The translations under genes and the position numbers were made by a program. From Cladocopium goreaui (lineage: Eukaryota > Sar > Dinophyceae > Suessiales > Symbiodiniaceae), in the NCBI GenBank assembly GCA_947184155.2, contig CAMXCT020000491.1:1-64000 (forward strand): a stretch of DNA of 64,000 bases. The letters are read 5' to 3'. The notes under the pieces are model-generated. The model searched no databases. It had not been told where the DNA came from and saw only the letters and a list, made by a program, of their open reading frames with translations. Shown one piece after another: positions 51,995-62,194 of the stretch (positions within the stretch are counted from its first letter, which is position 1; each line of letters starts with the position of its first letter).

Positions 51995-54900
51995 ACCTGT
52001 ATAATACCACGTGGATATAATGGTATATCCAGCTTCAATAGTGACCTTTTGCAAGCGGCCATCAATGCCAGTGACATGCTTCCACTGCCATGTATAATTC
52101 TGGGTGATTTCAATGGGGACCCTTTTAGTTGGAACTCAGGTAAGCCTCTTAAACAGCAGGGGTTTTGGGACCTCCGTGCTCTCCATAGGCAATTATATAA
52201 CCTGGACATGATGCCAACATGCAGAGGGGTAACCACTCCAGACAACGCCCTGTTTTCTCCCATGGCGGCCAGCTGGGTCACTAGTATACAGGTACTTACA
52301 GACGAACACTTTGACTGCCATAAGGTGGTTGTCTTCGACTTGCAGATCCATGCTGATGATGCGTATGTCCAGACATACCGAATGCCTGAAACGTTTATCA
52401 AACTGCCTATGCATGAAGCTGATCTCCATGCTGCCTTCACCAAGATCACAGAACAGCAAGGTACACCCACTGACCTTGCCACTTGGGGCAAAAATGTAGA
52501 AAAAGCTGTTGACTTGGCATATCGTACGTTTCAAGTTAAGGATAAAGGTTGTGCATGGAATGTAACACAAGGTATCCCTAAAAAATTCCGTGGCCGATGT
52601 CAACCATCCCAACTTGTTTGTCATCCAATTAAGTCACATTTCAAAATGGGGAGACCAGGAGATTACCAACCACCTTTGGAAATTCATACCTACAGCACCC
52701 AAGCCAAGGTAAAACAAATCCGTAGGATTCAGTCCCTGTTGTTTCTCCTGCGGAAAAGTGAATGGGAAGAACCACAATATACCCAAGCCTGGGGACTATG
52801 GCATGCCATATTGAGATCAAAATCCTTTGGGGGGAGTTTCACACGATGGGCCCAGCAAATCCCAGAAATTGGCCCGTTGCCAGTGAACCTGCCGAACCCA
52901 GCCCTCCTTGATATAATACTCCAATTGGCTAAACATGAAACTAACCAGTGCTTGTGGCAAGACAGACAGACATGGAAAGCAAAAATGGAGTACCGACGCA
53001 GATTGGATTTCAAGTGCCAGGGCAATGCCCGTGCCTTCTCCCGGATCAGAGACATGACGCAACCGGGAGTTTTCGAGATCCAACACCAAGTGCAAGACAC
53101 AGCAATCACAGTGCCACAAGAAGATGGCACCCTTCTTGCATATTGCCATCAGGCTATGAAATACCAGTATGAGGCCCTCATCCGAATCCATGACACCACA
53201 GCCACATTGATTGCCAAAGATGAACATATCATTACCTTGCGCACCCATGGTGAATTGCCTGCCATGGATCAGTATGAAATTTCGCAGTCTAATGTTATTA
53301 ACCATCCAATGTCAATCATGAATAACCTGCAGCAACAATGGGACCAATACTGGAATTTAGAACCCGAACGACTTAATCCACCACCAGGATTCCAGCAGAT
53401 GCTTAACCAAATTCCTGAACTCCTGCGAGAGGGCTTGGACTTCTCAGAGCCACAAGAGTGGTACCAAGCGGTCAAATCCTTGAAATCAAAAAGTGCTAGG
53501 GGTATTGATGCAATCAGCGCAGATGAACTCGAGATGCTCCCACAGTTGGCAATTGACCAATTACGAGACATTCTGCTGCAACTACCTGAGTTTCCCCCTT
53601 GGTTAATGATTGCAAAAACTACCCCGGTCCCTAAGGTGGAACACCCCACCATCGAGGAGTTTCGACCAATTACTGTCCTAGCCCAATGCTACAGGTTGTG
53701 GAGTAAAGTAGTCACCCGGGTTATCCTCCGAAAACTTGGTACCCTAATGCCCAAAGAAGTAACGGGATTCCTTCCGGGGAGGGGGCCAGCCGATGCTTCC
53801 TATTGCCAACAGTTTTTACTCGAAGGGGCGCATGCCACCAACACTTGTCAATCCGGTTTTGCACTTGACCTAAAAAGGTGTTTTAACACCATTGGAAGAA
53901 AAGGTGCCGCCCAAATTATGAAAGTAGTTGGCATACCCCCATCCATAATCCTTGTTTGGCAAAAATCCCTTGATAACCTCACTAGGACTTGGAGTGTTCA
54001 AGGATTGGCATCATCCCCTTGCCCAACTAATAATGGCTTGCCAGAGGGTGACCCCATGAGCGTCACTGCCATGCTTGCCATTGCCTATGCTTGGACCAAT
54101 CATGTCAAACAGAACACACACCATCTCATGCCAGCAGCCTTCGCCGACAATTGGGGATGGAACACAACAGACCCAACCGAACATGAGCCTGCCCTGCAGG
54201 CCACCAAACAGATGGCAGAATTTCTCAATATGATCGTGGATTGGAAAAAATCCTGGCTTTGGAGTACCCATAAACAGCATTTGCCCATGTTAAAAAGGGC
54301 AGTCCAAAAAGCAGCCCCACATGAACATGTTCCCGAAATGATGGGAGCTATGGACCTTGGCGCCCACCTGACCTACAGGGGTAATATGCGTTTGGGTAAG
54401 CTTAAAGATAGACTCCAGAAAGCTAAGATCCGTCTCCAAAGACTCGAAAATCTCAATGAACCACTTGAATCAAAAACCAGACTGATCACTGCGGCCATTT
54501 ACCCAGTGGCCATGTATGGAATGGAACTCGTGCCACTTGGAACTCAACACATGGATACCCTGCGTACGGCTGTAGTAGCTGCCATGCTAGGACACAGCAT
54601 CAGTAGGAATTCGGCAATTGCATTGCATTGCACTCCGAACATCCAAGATCCACAAGTCATTCTAATGCAAAGGGTTCTCATGTCAGCCAGACGGTTTTTG
54701 TTTCGAGCATCGGCAGCCGAAAAAGAGAGATTTTTCCAGCTGGTAGCCAAACATACGGGTAATCCCCAAGATTGCAAGGGCCCAGCCGGAGTCCTGAAGT
54801 ACCACTTGTGTAAATTTGGGTGGCAGATGAGCGCACAGGGCATATTGATGGTAAATGCTTTTGTTCAATTTCCCTTTTTGAACATTGGACAGAGTACACT

Positions 54901-56179
54901 GTTGCGTTTATGTCAAATGCAATGGCAGGAGCAAATCATGTGTCACACAGACCGTAGGGCACTCAAAGGATTGCCACCTATCTGCCGCCTCTCCACTATA
55001 CAAGTTTTGCGTAAATTTTCACAGCAGCATCAGGTCAAACTGTTGAATGAAATCGCAGGTGCATTTCAGACACGGGCCCAGCAGGCAGCATGGGATGACC
55101 AAGTCAACGCAAAGTGCCCACACTGCGGAGCCATTGACACAAGAGAACATAGGGCTCTTTACTGCACAGCAGTGCAGGACCTGCGCCTTTCATATCCTGA
55201 AACTTTTACATGGATTGAAGAATCAGGATCTGCCATGGGTGAAATGCCGGTAGTATATGGTCATGAGCACCAAGAATGCCTAATGACAGTGCAATGGTAC
55301 CATGTAGAGCCTGAGATTGATCACGATCTCCACCAACACATCCAGATGTTGGACCAAAGGGGGCACCCGGTCACCTTTTATACAGATGGATCATGCTTTC
55401 ACCCTGACCTTCCTGAATATAGGTATGCAGCTTTTGCGGTGGTGCTGGACTGTGCGATGTCAGATGATAGTAGAGCACTACAGGCATTGAACTACCAGCA
55501 ACATAACATAATGCCACCAAGCCTTAAGACCTTGACAGTTGGAAGACTTCCAGGAATTCAAGATATCCATCGGGCTGAACTTTATGCGATAGTTGTCATT
55601 GTTGAAAGGTTTTGCAATACAATTATTTACACAGATTCAGCCACAACTCTTAGCCTCCTGCAGCAAGTGGCCTCAGCGACTGACAGTGCAGAATTCGCTA
55701 TGGCACCACACTTTGATTTGCTTGTGAGACTCTGGACATCATGGCACCTTGGACATCGTGTTTTTCATAAAATCAAGGCACACGCTGAACATGAGCATGG
55801 AATTTCGCACCTGCAATTATATCGACACTTAGGTAACAAGCTTGCCAATGATAGTGCAATTGATGCATGTGCAAATCTTTTCCCTGGCGTTGTCGCCACA
55901 TTAGAAGAGGCTTGCATGAACCAGAAAGAGCAGCAGAAGCATCTGACCAATTTGTTTAGCTTCCACTTGGAGGCACAAAAGCGTATGGCAATTTTGCAAC
56001 AAGAGGCAACGAAGGAAGAGGCACTTGCCCCCCTGAATGTTGACCGATGGGAGGCCATGAAACAATATGACATCTCAGATCCTTGGATACCACCTGCCAT
56101 CCAACTAAATTGGACTAGGCACACTGCCTGGGGTAACCACATCAGCCGTCTCATGCTTGCGTGGATGCTGCAGTTTTGA
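51953..56179 (+). CDS. Non-LTR retrotransposon polyprotein (partial EEP, RT, RNase H)
   Basis: 1408-codon frame. Residues 1-14 derive from a flanking MITE. Residues about 21-130 are the C-terminal part of an endonuclease/exonuclease/phosphatase domain: IILGDFNGDP (D52, N54), a later D97-N98, and DCHKVV (D121, H123) where DH is usual. The catalytic Glu half is missing. RT spans about 505-790: KSARGIDAIS, FRPITVLAQC, motif A ALDLKRCFN (D639), motif B NGLPEGDP (694-701), and motif C AFADNWGW with D732-N733 where most LINEs have DD. A CX2CX7HX4C knuckle lies at C1055, C1058, H1066, C1071. RNase H follows with D1145 (YTDGS), E1209 (HRAEL), D1228 (YTDSA), H1277 and N1299-D1300. It would copy element RNA into DNA at the target. 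Ends in TGA at 56177-56179, after which the same frame continues. The missing endonuclease half and the stop suggest a non-autonomous copy. Confidence 0.88.
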   Translation: MDIFFHSYVKHCGVTCIIPRGYNGISSFNSDLLQAAINASDMLPLPCIILGDFNGDPFSWNSGKPLKQQGFWDLRALHRQLYNLDMMPTCRGVTTPDNALFSPMAASWVTSIQVLTDEHFDCHKVVVFDLQIHADDAYVQTYRMPETFIKLPMHEADLHAAFTKITEQQGTPTDLATWGKNVEKAVDLAYRTFQVKDKGCAWNVTQGIPKKFRGRCQPSQLVCHPIKSHFKMGRPGDYQPPLEIHTYSTQAKVKQIRRIQSLLFLLRKSEWEEPQYTQAWGLWHAILRSKSFGGSFTRWAQQIPEIGPLPVNLPNPALLDIILQLAKHETNQCLWQDRQTWKAKMEYRRRLDFKCQGNARAFSRIRDMTQPGVFEIQHQVQDTAITVPQEDGTLLAYCHQAMKYQYEALIRIHDTTATLIAKDEHIITLRTHGELPAMDQYEISQSNVINHPMSIMNNLQQQWDQYWNLEPERLNPPPGFQQMLNQIPELLREGLDFSEPQEWYQAVKSLKSKSARGIDAISADELEMLPQLAIDQLRDILLQLPEFPPWLMIAKTTPVPKVEHPTIEEFRPITVLAQCYRLWSKVVTRVILRKLGTLMPKEVTGFLPGRGPADASYCQQFLLEGAHATNTCQSGFALDLKRCFNTIGRKGAAQIMKVVGIPPSIILVWQKSLDNLTRTWSVQGLASSPCPTNNGLPEGDPMSVTAMLAIAYAWTNHVKQNTHHLMPAAFADNWGWNTTDPTEHEPALQATKQMAEFLNMIVDWKKSWLWSTHKQHLPMLKRAVQKAAPHEHVPEMMGAMDLGAHLTYRGNMRLGKLKDRLQKAKIRLQRLENLNEPLESKTRLITAAIYPVAMYGMELVPLGTQHMDTLRTAVVAAMLGHSISRNSAIALHCTPNIQDPQVILMQRVLMSARRFLFRASAAEKERFFQLVAKHTGNPQDCKGPAGVLKYHLCKFGWQMSAQGILMVNAFVQFPFLNIGQSTLLRLCQMQWQEQIMCHTDRRALKGLPPICRLSTIQVLRKFSQQHQVKLLNEIAGAFQTRAQQAAWDDQVNAKCPHCGAIDTREHRALYCTAVQDLRLSYPETFTWIEESGSAMGEMPVVYGHEHQECLMTVQWYHVEPEIDHDLHQHIQMLDQRGHPVTFYTDGSCFHPDLPEYRYAAFAVVLDCAMSDDSRALQALNYQQHNIMPPSLKTLTVGRLPGIQDIHRAELYAIVVIVERFCNTIIYTDSATTLSLLQQVASATDSAEFAMAPHFDLLVRLWTSWHLGHRVFHKIKAHAEHEHGISHLQLYRHLGNKLANDSAIDACANLFPGVVATLEEACMNQKEQQKHLTNLFSFHLEAQKRMAILQQEATKEEALAPLNVDRWEAMKQYDISDPWIPPAIQLNWTRHTAWGNHISRLMLAWMLQF

Positions 56180-56846
56180 TGGCCCAAACATGAAACTGAT
56201 GAGGAGATTGCTGCGGTGGGAATCTCTTGGTATGAGCTGGTTTTATCCTTTATGAAATTTTCTGGAATGTTCTTTCCCTTGCGACGAATCGACAGCAAGG
56301 GCCGAGAGATCCTTATACCTTTCAAAAACAGACAAGAAGTGGATGCCTACAACTGCAAATTCTCTGAGTTCGCCAACACTTTTGCGATCTACTATTTGCA
56401 ATTCACTGGACTGTTATCTGTGGCCATATGGCCCAACTTTGATCGAAAACTGGTTAAATCAGTGTTTGTTCAGGGTGCACAGATTTTTACCAGTGGTTTC
56501 AGCCATCGCCCAGCCTTTCCACATCAAGCTTGGGTTTATACCACTTTGAAACCTTTTTTGAAAGCGAATACAGGAACTGCCTTCACAGCCTTACCTGAGG
56601 TTGACTGGCAGATGACTGCGCAGGACTATAAAACTTTGCAGACAGACCCACAAGGCGATTGGAAAAGTCGAAGCATGGCCGCCAGGCGGCAGATGAAGGC
56701 AATGAGGAAATGGCGTGAACAGCCAATGGAAAGAATTCACTTTGGATCCAATTAAACTTGAGAAGAAAGCGGAAATACCTGGCCAAGACGGCGGGGTTAA
56801 GGGGCAGTCTCACACGTCGGGCTGCAACCTTCTGATGCGAGCAAAA
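51995..56846 (+). mobile_element. 5'-truncated non-LTR retrotransposon
   Basis: A continuous coding remnant with partial endonuclease, reverse transcriptase, zinc knuckle and RNase H in that order, without LTRs, protease or integrase. The 5' end abuts a family A MITE and lacks the N-terminal half of the endonuclease, as expected from incomplete target-primed reverse transcription. The 3' tail after the last stop is about 90 bases of GC-richer DNA before a family B element. No poly-A tail or clear target-site duplication was found, although GGGTAA occurs at both margins. Confidence 0.85.
56180..56755 (+). pseudogene. C-terminal region of the retrotransposon protein after an in-frame TGA
   Basis: The codon after the TGA continues in the same frame for 191 codons to TAA at 56753-56755, beginning WPKHETDEEIAAVGISWYEL. 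An internal ATG at 56216 starts a 179-codon frame, but the coding reading clearly extends upstream to the TGA. Residues are ordinary globular composition with a basic end (MAARRQMKAMRKWREQP). The simplest reading is one nonsense substitution in an originally longer protein of about 1600 residues. Stop readthrough is an untested alternative. The domain itself is not recognised. Confidence 0.6.
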
Positions 56847-56955
56847 GGGTAAATTATAACGAGCTCACTGCGAGCTCACTGGAAATCATAGTTAGTAAGG
56901 GGAATCATCCCCAAATGGCCTTAATTCAGGTTAGTGAATTATTATAATTTGCCCA
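56847..56955. mobile_element. Family B palindromic element
   Basis: GGGTAAATTATAACGAGCTC at the left and TTATTATAATTTGCCCA at the right, directly after the retrotransposon tail. The internal tandem GAGCTCACTGC corresponds to GACCTCACTAC in the 48163 copy. Confidence 0.82.
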
Positions 56956-57100
56956 GATATATTTGGATATTCATTGGGGTAAACCATCTGGCTAAAACCG
57001 CCACCTACTATTGGAGATGCACCCCCAATGGTGGCTGAACGCTGTTGACCCCTGATCCTGTTGGTTGATGACTGTAGTGGCTTCTACTACTACCCTTTAT

Positions 57101-57157
57101 ACATATATATATATATATATATATATGGATATATACGTGTATACATATATATATATG

Positions 57158-57209
<52 letters not shown>

Positions 57210-57246
57210 CATATATACATATATACATATATATATATATACATAT
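57101..57246. repeat. (TA)n / (TATACATA)n microsatellite
   Basis: About 145 bases of TA with regular CA interruptions. YIYIYI peptides in several frames are artefacts. Confidence 0.95.
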
Positions 57247-57436
57247 AAAAAGCTGAAAATATCTAAGGGATTATCATAATCCATGAGTTGGGAATCCCGT
57301 TCCTAACCAACCCTTGTATCATGGAATGACGGGCCGCGGGTAACACTGCTGAAATTGAGGATTCAACCAACGTATTTGAGCAACAGGAACCAGGCCTTAA
57401 ACTCTGAAATGTACCGGTTGAAGGCAAATGCTTGGG

Positions 57437-57534
57437 TCAATGGATTGGTGTAAGGGAAAATTTACAGGAAAACACCATATTTAATGGGGAAAACCATGGT
57501 TTCCTGTAGATTTTCCCTTAAACCAATGCATTGA
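57437..57534. mobile_element. 98-bp hairpin element
   Basis: TCAATGGATTGGTGTAAGGG plus AAAATTTACAGGAAA at the left; TTTCCTGTAGATTTTCCC plus TTAAACCAATGCATTGA at the right. About 37 bases are complementary with few mismatches. Single copy. Confidence 0.78.
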
Positions 57535-58050
57535 TTGGGGGTGCAGTGGGGATTATGAAAGGGGTATGACTGCTGTAGGAATAATCTCCATAAGTTGGGA
57601 TATCATGAATAACCCACGTAGTGGCCCTGCAGCCCCAAGTGGTATAGTGTCTCCAGCATGAACAATAAAGCCCCCAGCGATGCGCTGGTTATAAAAGGAA
57701 CGTCCTTTTTGGGGTAGTTCCAAACGTGTGTTGCGATCTGTTGGGGCGCAGCCAGTTGTGGCCAGTTGTGTTTTGTGCCCATCGTGTGGCCAGCAGGGGC
57801 CGTTTTTTCACCTCTTGAGTTGATAATAAAATGTGTCTTGTCACTCTTCCGCGCTGGGATTCTCCAAACACGCTGGTCAGGTCATGTACGATTTCGTCTG
57901 AATTGACTTACCAGTTGGATGTCCACTTGAAACTGGGTTTCCTAGTGATTCTATACCTGCTGGGTCGCTTAGTGGTTGGAAATATTTGTTATTTTCATGT
58001 GGCTTCCTTAATTAAACCAGCTGAGCTTGGCCAAAACATCCGGCCATCAC
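57535..58050. other. No firm feature
   Basis: A reverse frame at 57689-57871 and the start of a + frame at 57831 are anonymous. Confidence 0.3.
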
Positions 58051-58257
58051 AAGGGATTCCTATTCACAGCTTTCCGTGTGGAAAAACTGCGGATCTTCGA
58101 CTTCGACAAGAGAAGGAGATGCAGCGCACGAACATGGTGTCCGCAAAGCGCGCTGCGGACCTTTCGACAGAGCTTTTGGCTTTACGGGGAGGAGGTGGAT
58201 CAGCCAGAAGCAGAGTCTTGCCTTCAGTTTCGTGGGTTATTGGGTAGTTTCATGTAG
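58051..58257 (+). CDS. Candidate exon, frame uncertain
   Basis: The reading VEKLRIFDFDKRRRCSARTW then CPQSALRTFRQSFWLYGEEV ends in a stop at 58255-58257. The alternative frame reads GKTADLRLRQEKEMQRTNMV. The FDFD phrase recalls the start of HAD-type domains, but nothing else of that family is visible, so no function is assigned. Confidence 0.28.
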   Translation, partial: KGFLFTAFRVEKLRIFDFDKRRRCSARTWCPQSALRTFRQSFWLYGEEVDQPEAESCLQFRGLLGSFM

Positions 58258-58535
58258 TTTCTTCATTGGTGCTAAAAGTTTGCCCTGTAAGTCCTTCCGG
58301 GAATCTAAAGCTGGGATTAGATCTCACCATGTTTTTTGCATGTGAGGTGTAAAGAAACTCTTTTGTGGGGATATAATGGGGATATATTTATTCGGATATA
58401 ACGAAACAGTTGACTCGTCTTGATCCAATTCTGGGAGTATGTGATGGGTGATGTTGCGACCCCATTTCACCAGAGATGATGCTTAGAAGTGGTGAAATCA
58501 CAGATTCTGGGGACGTAAATTTGGATATAACGAAA

Positions 58536-58652
58536 TACCATCCTCAGGTAATTTAAGATAGCTACGGAACATCACCATGTTTAAGAAAACTTACTAGGTA
58601 AATCATCTACTGGGTCATTTTCCAGAGCTATATGTTAAATTACAGGAGGGTA
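58536..58652. mobile_element. Family A element, diverged
   Basis: TACCATCCTCAGGTAATTTA at the left and GTTAAATTACAGGAGGGTA at the right. Here too the ends offer CAG|GTAATT and ATTACAG|G. Confidence 0.75.
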
Positions 58653-58801
58653 TGTCCAGTGAAGGCTACCCATTAAGTGCCATTCCCGACAGGCGCATTT
58701 CAGACAGCTGAAGGTGACAGCTGAAAGCTGTGCAGGCAGGGTAGATCCTGTTGAGCCCACGGCGACTGAAAGTCAGGTGGGGAAATCATCCCCAAATTTC
58801 C

Positions 58802-58917
58802 TATATGGGTGTGTCTGAAAATGTTGTGTACCCCTAAACCCAATGGTTCATGATCATTATCCCTATTAAATGGCTATTTCATTGGGAATATACCCTATTT
58901 TCAGACAAACCCATATG
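58802..58917. mobile_element. Inverted-repeat element
   Basis: TATGGGTGTGTCTGAAAAT at the left and ATTTTCAGACAAACCCATA at the right, 19 bases with one or two mismatches, about 116 bp. Confidence 0.6.
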
Positions 58918-58929
58918 TTTAGCTTGTGA

Positions 58930-59255
58930 ATTACCATGAATTGCCCTTCAGTAATCAAACATGGCTGGGAAATCGCAAAAAAACGGAGGTTTGCTGGGAA
59001 AATTGTCAGAAGAAGTCTAGAAATCAAGGGATTTGCCTCTGCCATGGCGAGATTTTTGTTGCTGATCTCCACATCCAAGAACTGTCGATGCTTGGGACAG
59101 ATGATTCCCAGTGCAATGATAAACCGCTGCATGGTGTGGATGGTGGCCTTGGGTGTAGCACATGAAGCATCATGAACCAAGCTTGTAGACGTGCCTGGTT
59201 TTTGGGATCTTCCCGCGGCTGGGATGATCTCCTCCAATTTCAGCTGGTTTTTCAT
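58930..59255 (-). other. Reverse-strand open frame, hypothetical
   Basis: The - frame reads IQF-free peptide including MQRFIIALGIICPKHRQFLD and VEISNKNLAMAEANPLISRL. The + strand is open as well over 58926-59175. It starts within a family D-like piece (AGTAATCAAACATGGCTGGG at 58951), so part is repeat. Confidence 0.18.
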
Positions 59256-59536
59256 TTGTTGTGTGTTTGCTGTTTAAATTCTCCAGTGTTGCTGGTTAAA
59301 ATCATGTCAAATCGCCATGTTTACTGAGACTGGGCCCTGAACTGCACCCATTTCTTATACTACAATAGATAAGTATATACATAAGTAAGAGAGGGAGAGG
59401 GGTCCACAAGAGGATGGAAAAGTGATCTCTTCCTTATTTCGCAATTTGATACACTTTTTAAGGTGGCGGGGTTCCCAAAGTTTTGTGTTGTTTGTTCATT
59501 GAATTGAAACCACCAACCCCTATCAGGGGCTTATTT
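59256..59536. other. No recognisable feature
   Basis: Ordinary AT-rich DNA with a GAGAGGGAGAGG patch near 59390. Confidence 0.4.
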
Positions 59537-59645
59537 TATATGGGGGGTTCCAAAATTATGGGTACTGTACCCCAAACCACTGGTTTTCCCATATCACCTA
59601 TCTTGCATGATTTTCGGTATCCCCATTTTTGGAAACCTCCTAATA
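59537..59645. mobile_element. Family G element, diverged
   Basis: TATATGGGGGGTTCCAAAAT at the left and CCCCATTTTTGGAAACCTCC at the right. Confidence 0.65.
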
Positions 59646-59796
59646 TAAGAGCCATTCATAGCCATTCCAAGTCGCTGTTCGTTGCTTCTTCCAGTGACCG
59701 GGCGCTGCTGATACCAGGCGCTAGTCTTCCCGAGGTGCAGGGGTGGTCAATAGCTATGTTGTGCTATGTTAAAGTACTGGAAATCCAAAACATTAA

Positions 59797-59879
59797 TCTG
59801 GAAATCATGGTTCATAAGAGGAATCATCCCAAAATGGCCGCAAGTTTCAGGTTAGTGAGTTATAACTATAATTTGCCCA
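59797..59879. mobile_element. Family B element, right part
   Basis: GGAATCATCCCAAAATGGCC and AGTGAGTTATAACTATAATT plus TGCCCA match family B. The left terminus is lost. Confidence 0.6.
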
Positions 59880-60397
59880 AATTAATGAAACATATGGTTG
59901 GTTGATGATGAGTTCGTCATTGATGGTGGGATTTGAATCATGAACAATATCAGGATAATATACTGATGAATGATGGTTGGTGGATGATTACGTCCGGCAT
60001 TGACTGGTTAGTGTGACTCCTCCTGATACCAACAAATATGGACTCAATCAATGGGCCAGAACGAAGGATCTGAACATCCCTCAGCCATCCCTGGAGTTTG
60101 AGGTTTTTAACGGATTTGAATCTAATCATCAAATAGCTTGTGAATACGAGGTTTCTGAGGTTATTTTGTGGTGTTTTTTCGCAAACATGGGGATAGGTCG
60201 ATACCAAGTAGCAGCAAGTTTCTGGTCTTCACCACCCACATGGCAATTTGATCCAGGCCTTGTGATTTGATCTGGAACGGACTCCGTATCGGACCGTTGT
60301 TTTAGCCATACAGCCCTGTTAAGAAGGACATTTCCATTTTGCCAAAGAAATTGCAAAGCATTACCACCTTGTCATCAAGTTTGACTCCAGTGAATGA
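59880..60397. other. No firm feature
   Basis: + frame 60013-60270 (NKYGLNQWARTKDLNIPQPS) and overlapping reverse frames are anonymous. GATGGTTGGTTGATGA words may be old family F-related sequence. Confidence 0.25.
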
Positions 60398-60508
60398 TTG
60401 GTTGGTTGTTTGCCATATATTGCCATTTTTTCATATATTTTCCCACCGTCCTTGGGAATGAGGATACCAAGAAAAATATGTTTGGCATGGGTTGAAACCA
60501 TCCACCAG
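60398..60508. mobile_element. Family F-like element, diverged
   Basis: TTGGTTGGTTGTTTGCCATA at the left and GGGTTGAAACCATCCACCAG at the right. Confidence 0.55.
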
Positions 60509-61188
60509 ACGAGTCACTTTTTGTATGATTTCCATGTCGTTGTTTGCATGTCTTGGTCAAGATTTGGAAGCTGGAAGCCAAACATATTAGACTATCGGAT
60601 TGTATCTGCCATTGTTTGCACTCCAAACTCTTCAAGCAGAAGGCTAGGTCTGGAAATTTTGACATTTGGGTATACCCCTGGAAATTGCCAACTGAATAGG
60701 GAAGATGATGACAAACTATCAGATTCGGGGTGTCCGATATTTAGACATACCCATTAATATCATACACTCTGGCCTGGTGCCGCTGGAACAAACATATCAA
60801 GCATGGTAAGACCCAACCATTGGTCTTCTCAGAGCAAGCCACTTTTGATTTTGGATTTCCCATGATTTCCCTAAGATTGACAGACTTAGATGGGCCATAG
60901 AGTTCAACATTTGGTTACTAAGTGACTTACCGTGTATTCCCCTCGTAACCCACTGATAATGGGTTATATCCCACTTGCTGGGCAAATAAGATATAATTAT
61001 AATTATAATTAATTAACTCCATTGGCCATCTAAGTACCCCTTGACATACCTTCTAGTAGTTTATCATGTATGGTACAGATGGCTTATTTAGTTCCATGAT
61101 TTACATGTGAAAAACGGTGAGTGTTATAGCAACGTTAAATTGAATGAGGTAAAGAGAAATGGATGTGCAATGGACTGATACTGTGTAC
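60509..61188. other. No recognisable feature
   Basis: AT-rich. An ATAATTATAATTATAATTAA tract lies at about 60991-61012. Confidence 0.4.
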
Positions 61189-61275
61189 ATATATATATAT
61201 ATACAGATAGATAGATTAATATAGTATGGATTAAAACCTAATTGTTTAGTTATGTATATATATATATATTTAAAA
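61189..61275. repeat. TA microsatellites
   Basis: Two TA runs (61190-61203 and 61254-61268). Confidence 0.85.
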
Positions 61276-61284
61276 CATGTATAT

Positions 61285-61388
61285 ATAGAGGATTCCTAAA
61301 ATAGGGGTACCCCCAAATCATCCATTTATAGATGGATTTTCCATTGTAAACCATCCAGCTATCTGGGTACCCCCATTCCAGAAAACCC
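61285..61388. mobile_element. Family G palindromic element
   Basis: TAGAGGATTCCTAAAATAGG at the left and GGTACCCCCATTCCAGAAAA plus CCC at the right. Confidence 0.75.
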
Positions 61389-61739
61389 AATGATTGGCGG
61401 AGGTGCGCAATGCGACGATTCGTGGATTTAGTGGATTAATCTGTTGTTTTCATGGGGAAAAGAGGTGTTTTTTTTTTCGGAGCATGATGATAACTAGCCA
61501 TGATTTGTTGGGGTATTTCAATGTATTTCATAATCAGACCAACCCAATTTGCTTCTTTCTGGTTATGAGAATGATAGTAGCTTCCCCAGACAACTCAGAC
61601 TGTACATCTCTAGAGGTACTGGCCATGTCAAATCTTGAAGCATCAAAGTTCAGACTGAGAATATGACAAAAATCATGCACAAGGGAAATGATTCCGCCGA
61701 TTCCGACCATTATCAATGTGGGAAGTCCCATTCAAAACC

Positions 61740-62121
61740 CTATCGCATCATATCATATATCGCCGGGATTGCACTTGTTGCTATTGCGAGTAGGGTGAAG
61801 ACGATCATGGCCGCTTTGCTACTGCAATTTTGACCCGGTGTTTTTCTCTTGCACTTGTCAAGATAGTGTTTTTCGCTTCCCGACGCTACAGCGTTTCCAA
61901 CAATATCTTCGGGGGCCCCGCACCCCATGGCCACCTGACAGGCCACAACCCTCACGACGGAATTTGCAGCGCTGGTGGACGACGTGGAAGAGCACGTTAC
62001 AGCCACTGGGACAACGAAGCCAAGGAAGGCACAGAAAGGTGCCGGATGATATGTCGTCGTTGTTGCCTTTTTGGACCCTTCGGATCTGTAGGGACAGCCA
62101 TCTACCCCGATTGGTTTTACA
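61740..62121 (-). CDS. Candidate terminal exon of a membrane protein, hypothetical
   Basis: Reverse frame open from about 62121 to a stop at 61740. It includes APFCAFLGFVVPVAVTCSST, then VACQVAMGCGAPEDIVGNAV, and ends AAMIVFTLLAIATSAIPAIY plus DMMR. Two hydrophobic stretches (FCAFLGFVVPVAV and AMIVFTLLAIATSAIPAI) look like membrane segments, with a Cys-rich loop between them. The other frames on both strands are Arg/Pro/Trp-rich and less convincing. The start is not determined. No family was recognised. Confidence 0.35.
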
Positions 62122-62194
62122 ATGTTTTACATTTGGGGCTTGAAACATAACAACCACGGCCTAGCCCAAAATGTGACATGCAGTCAACTTTATA

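Noticed and set aside
51973-56325. Reverse-strand frames of 60-186 codons within the retrotransposon
   Set aside because: Shadows of the strong + coding frame. None has a recognisable motif.
58076-58345. HAD phosphatase (FDFD phrase)
   Set aside because: Only one short phrase fits. The rest of the reading lacks HAD motifs and the frame is undecided.
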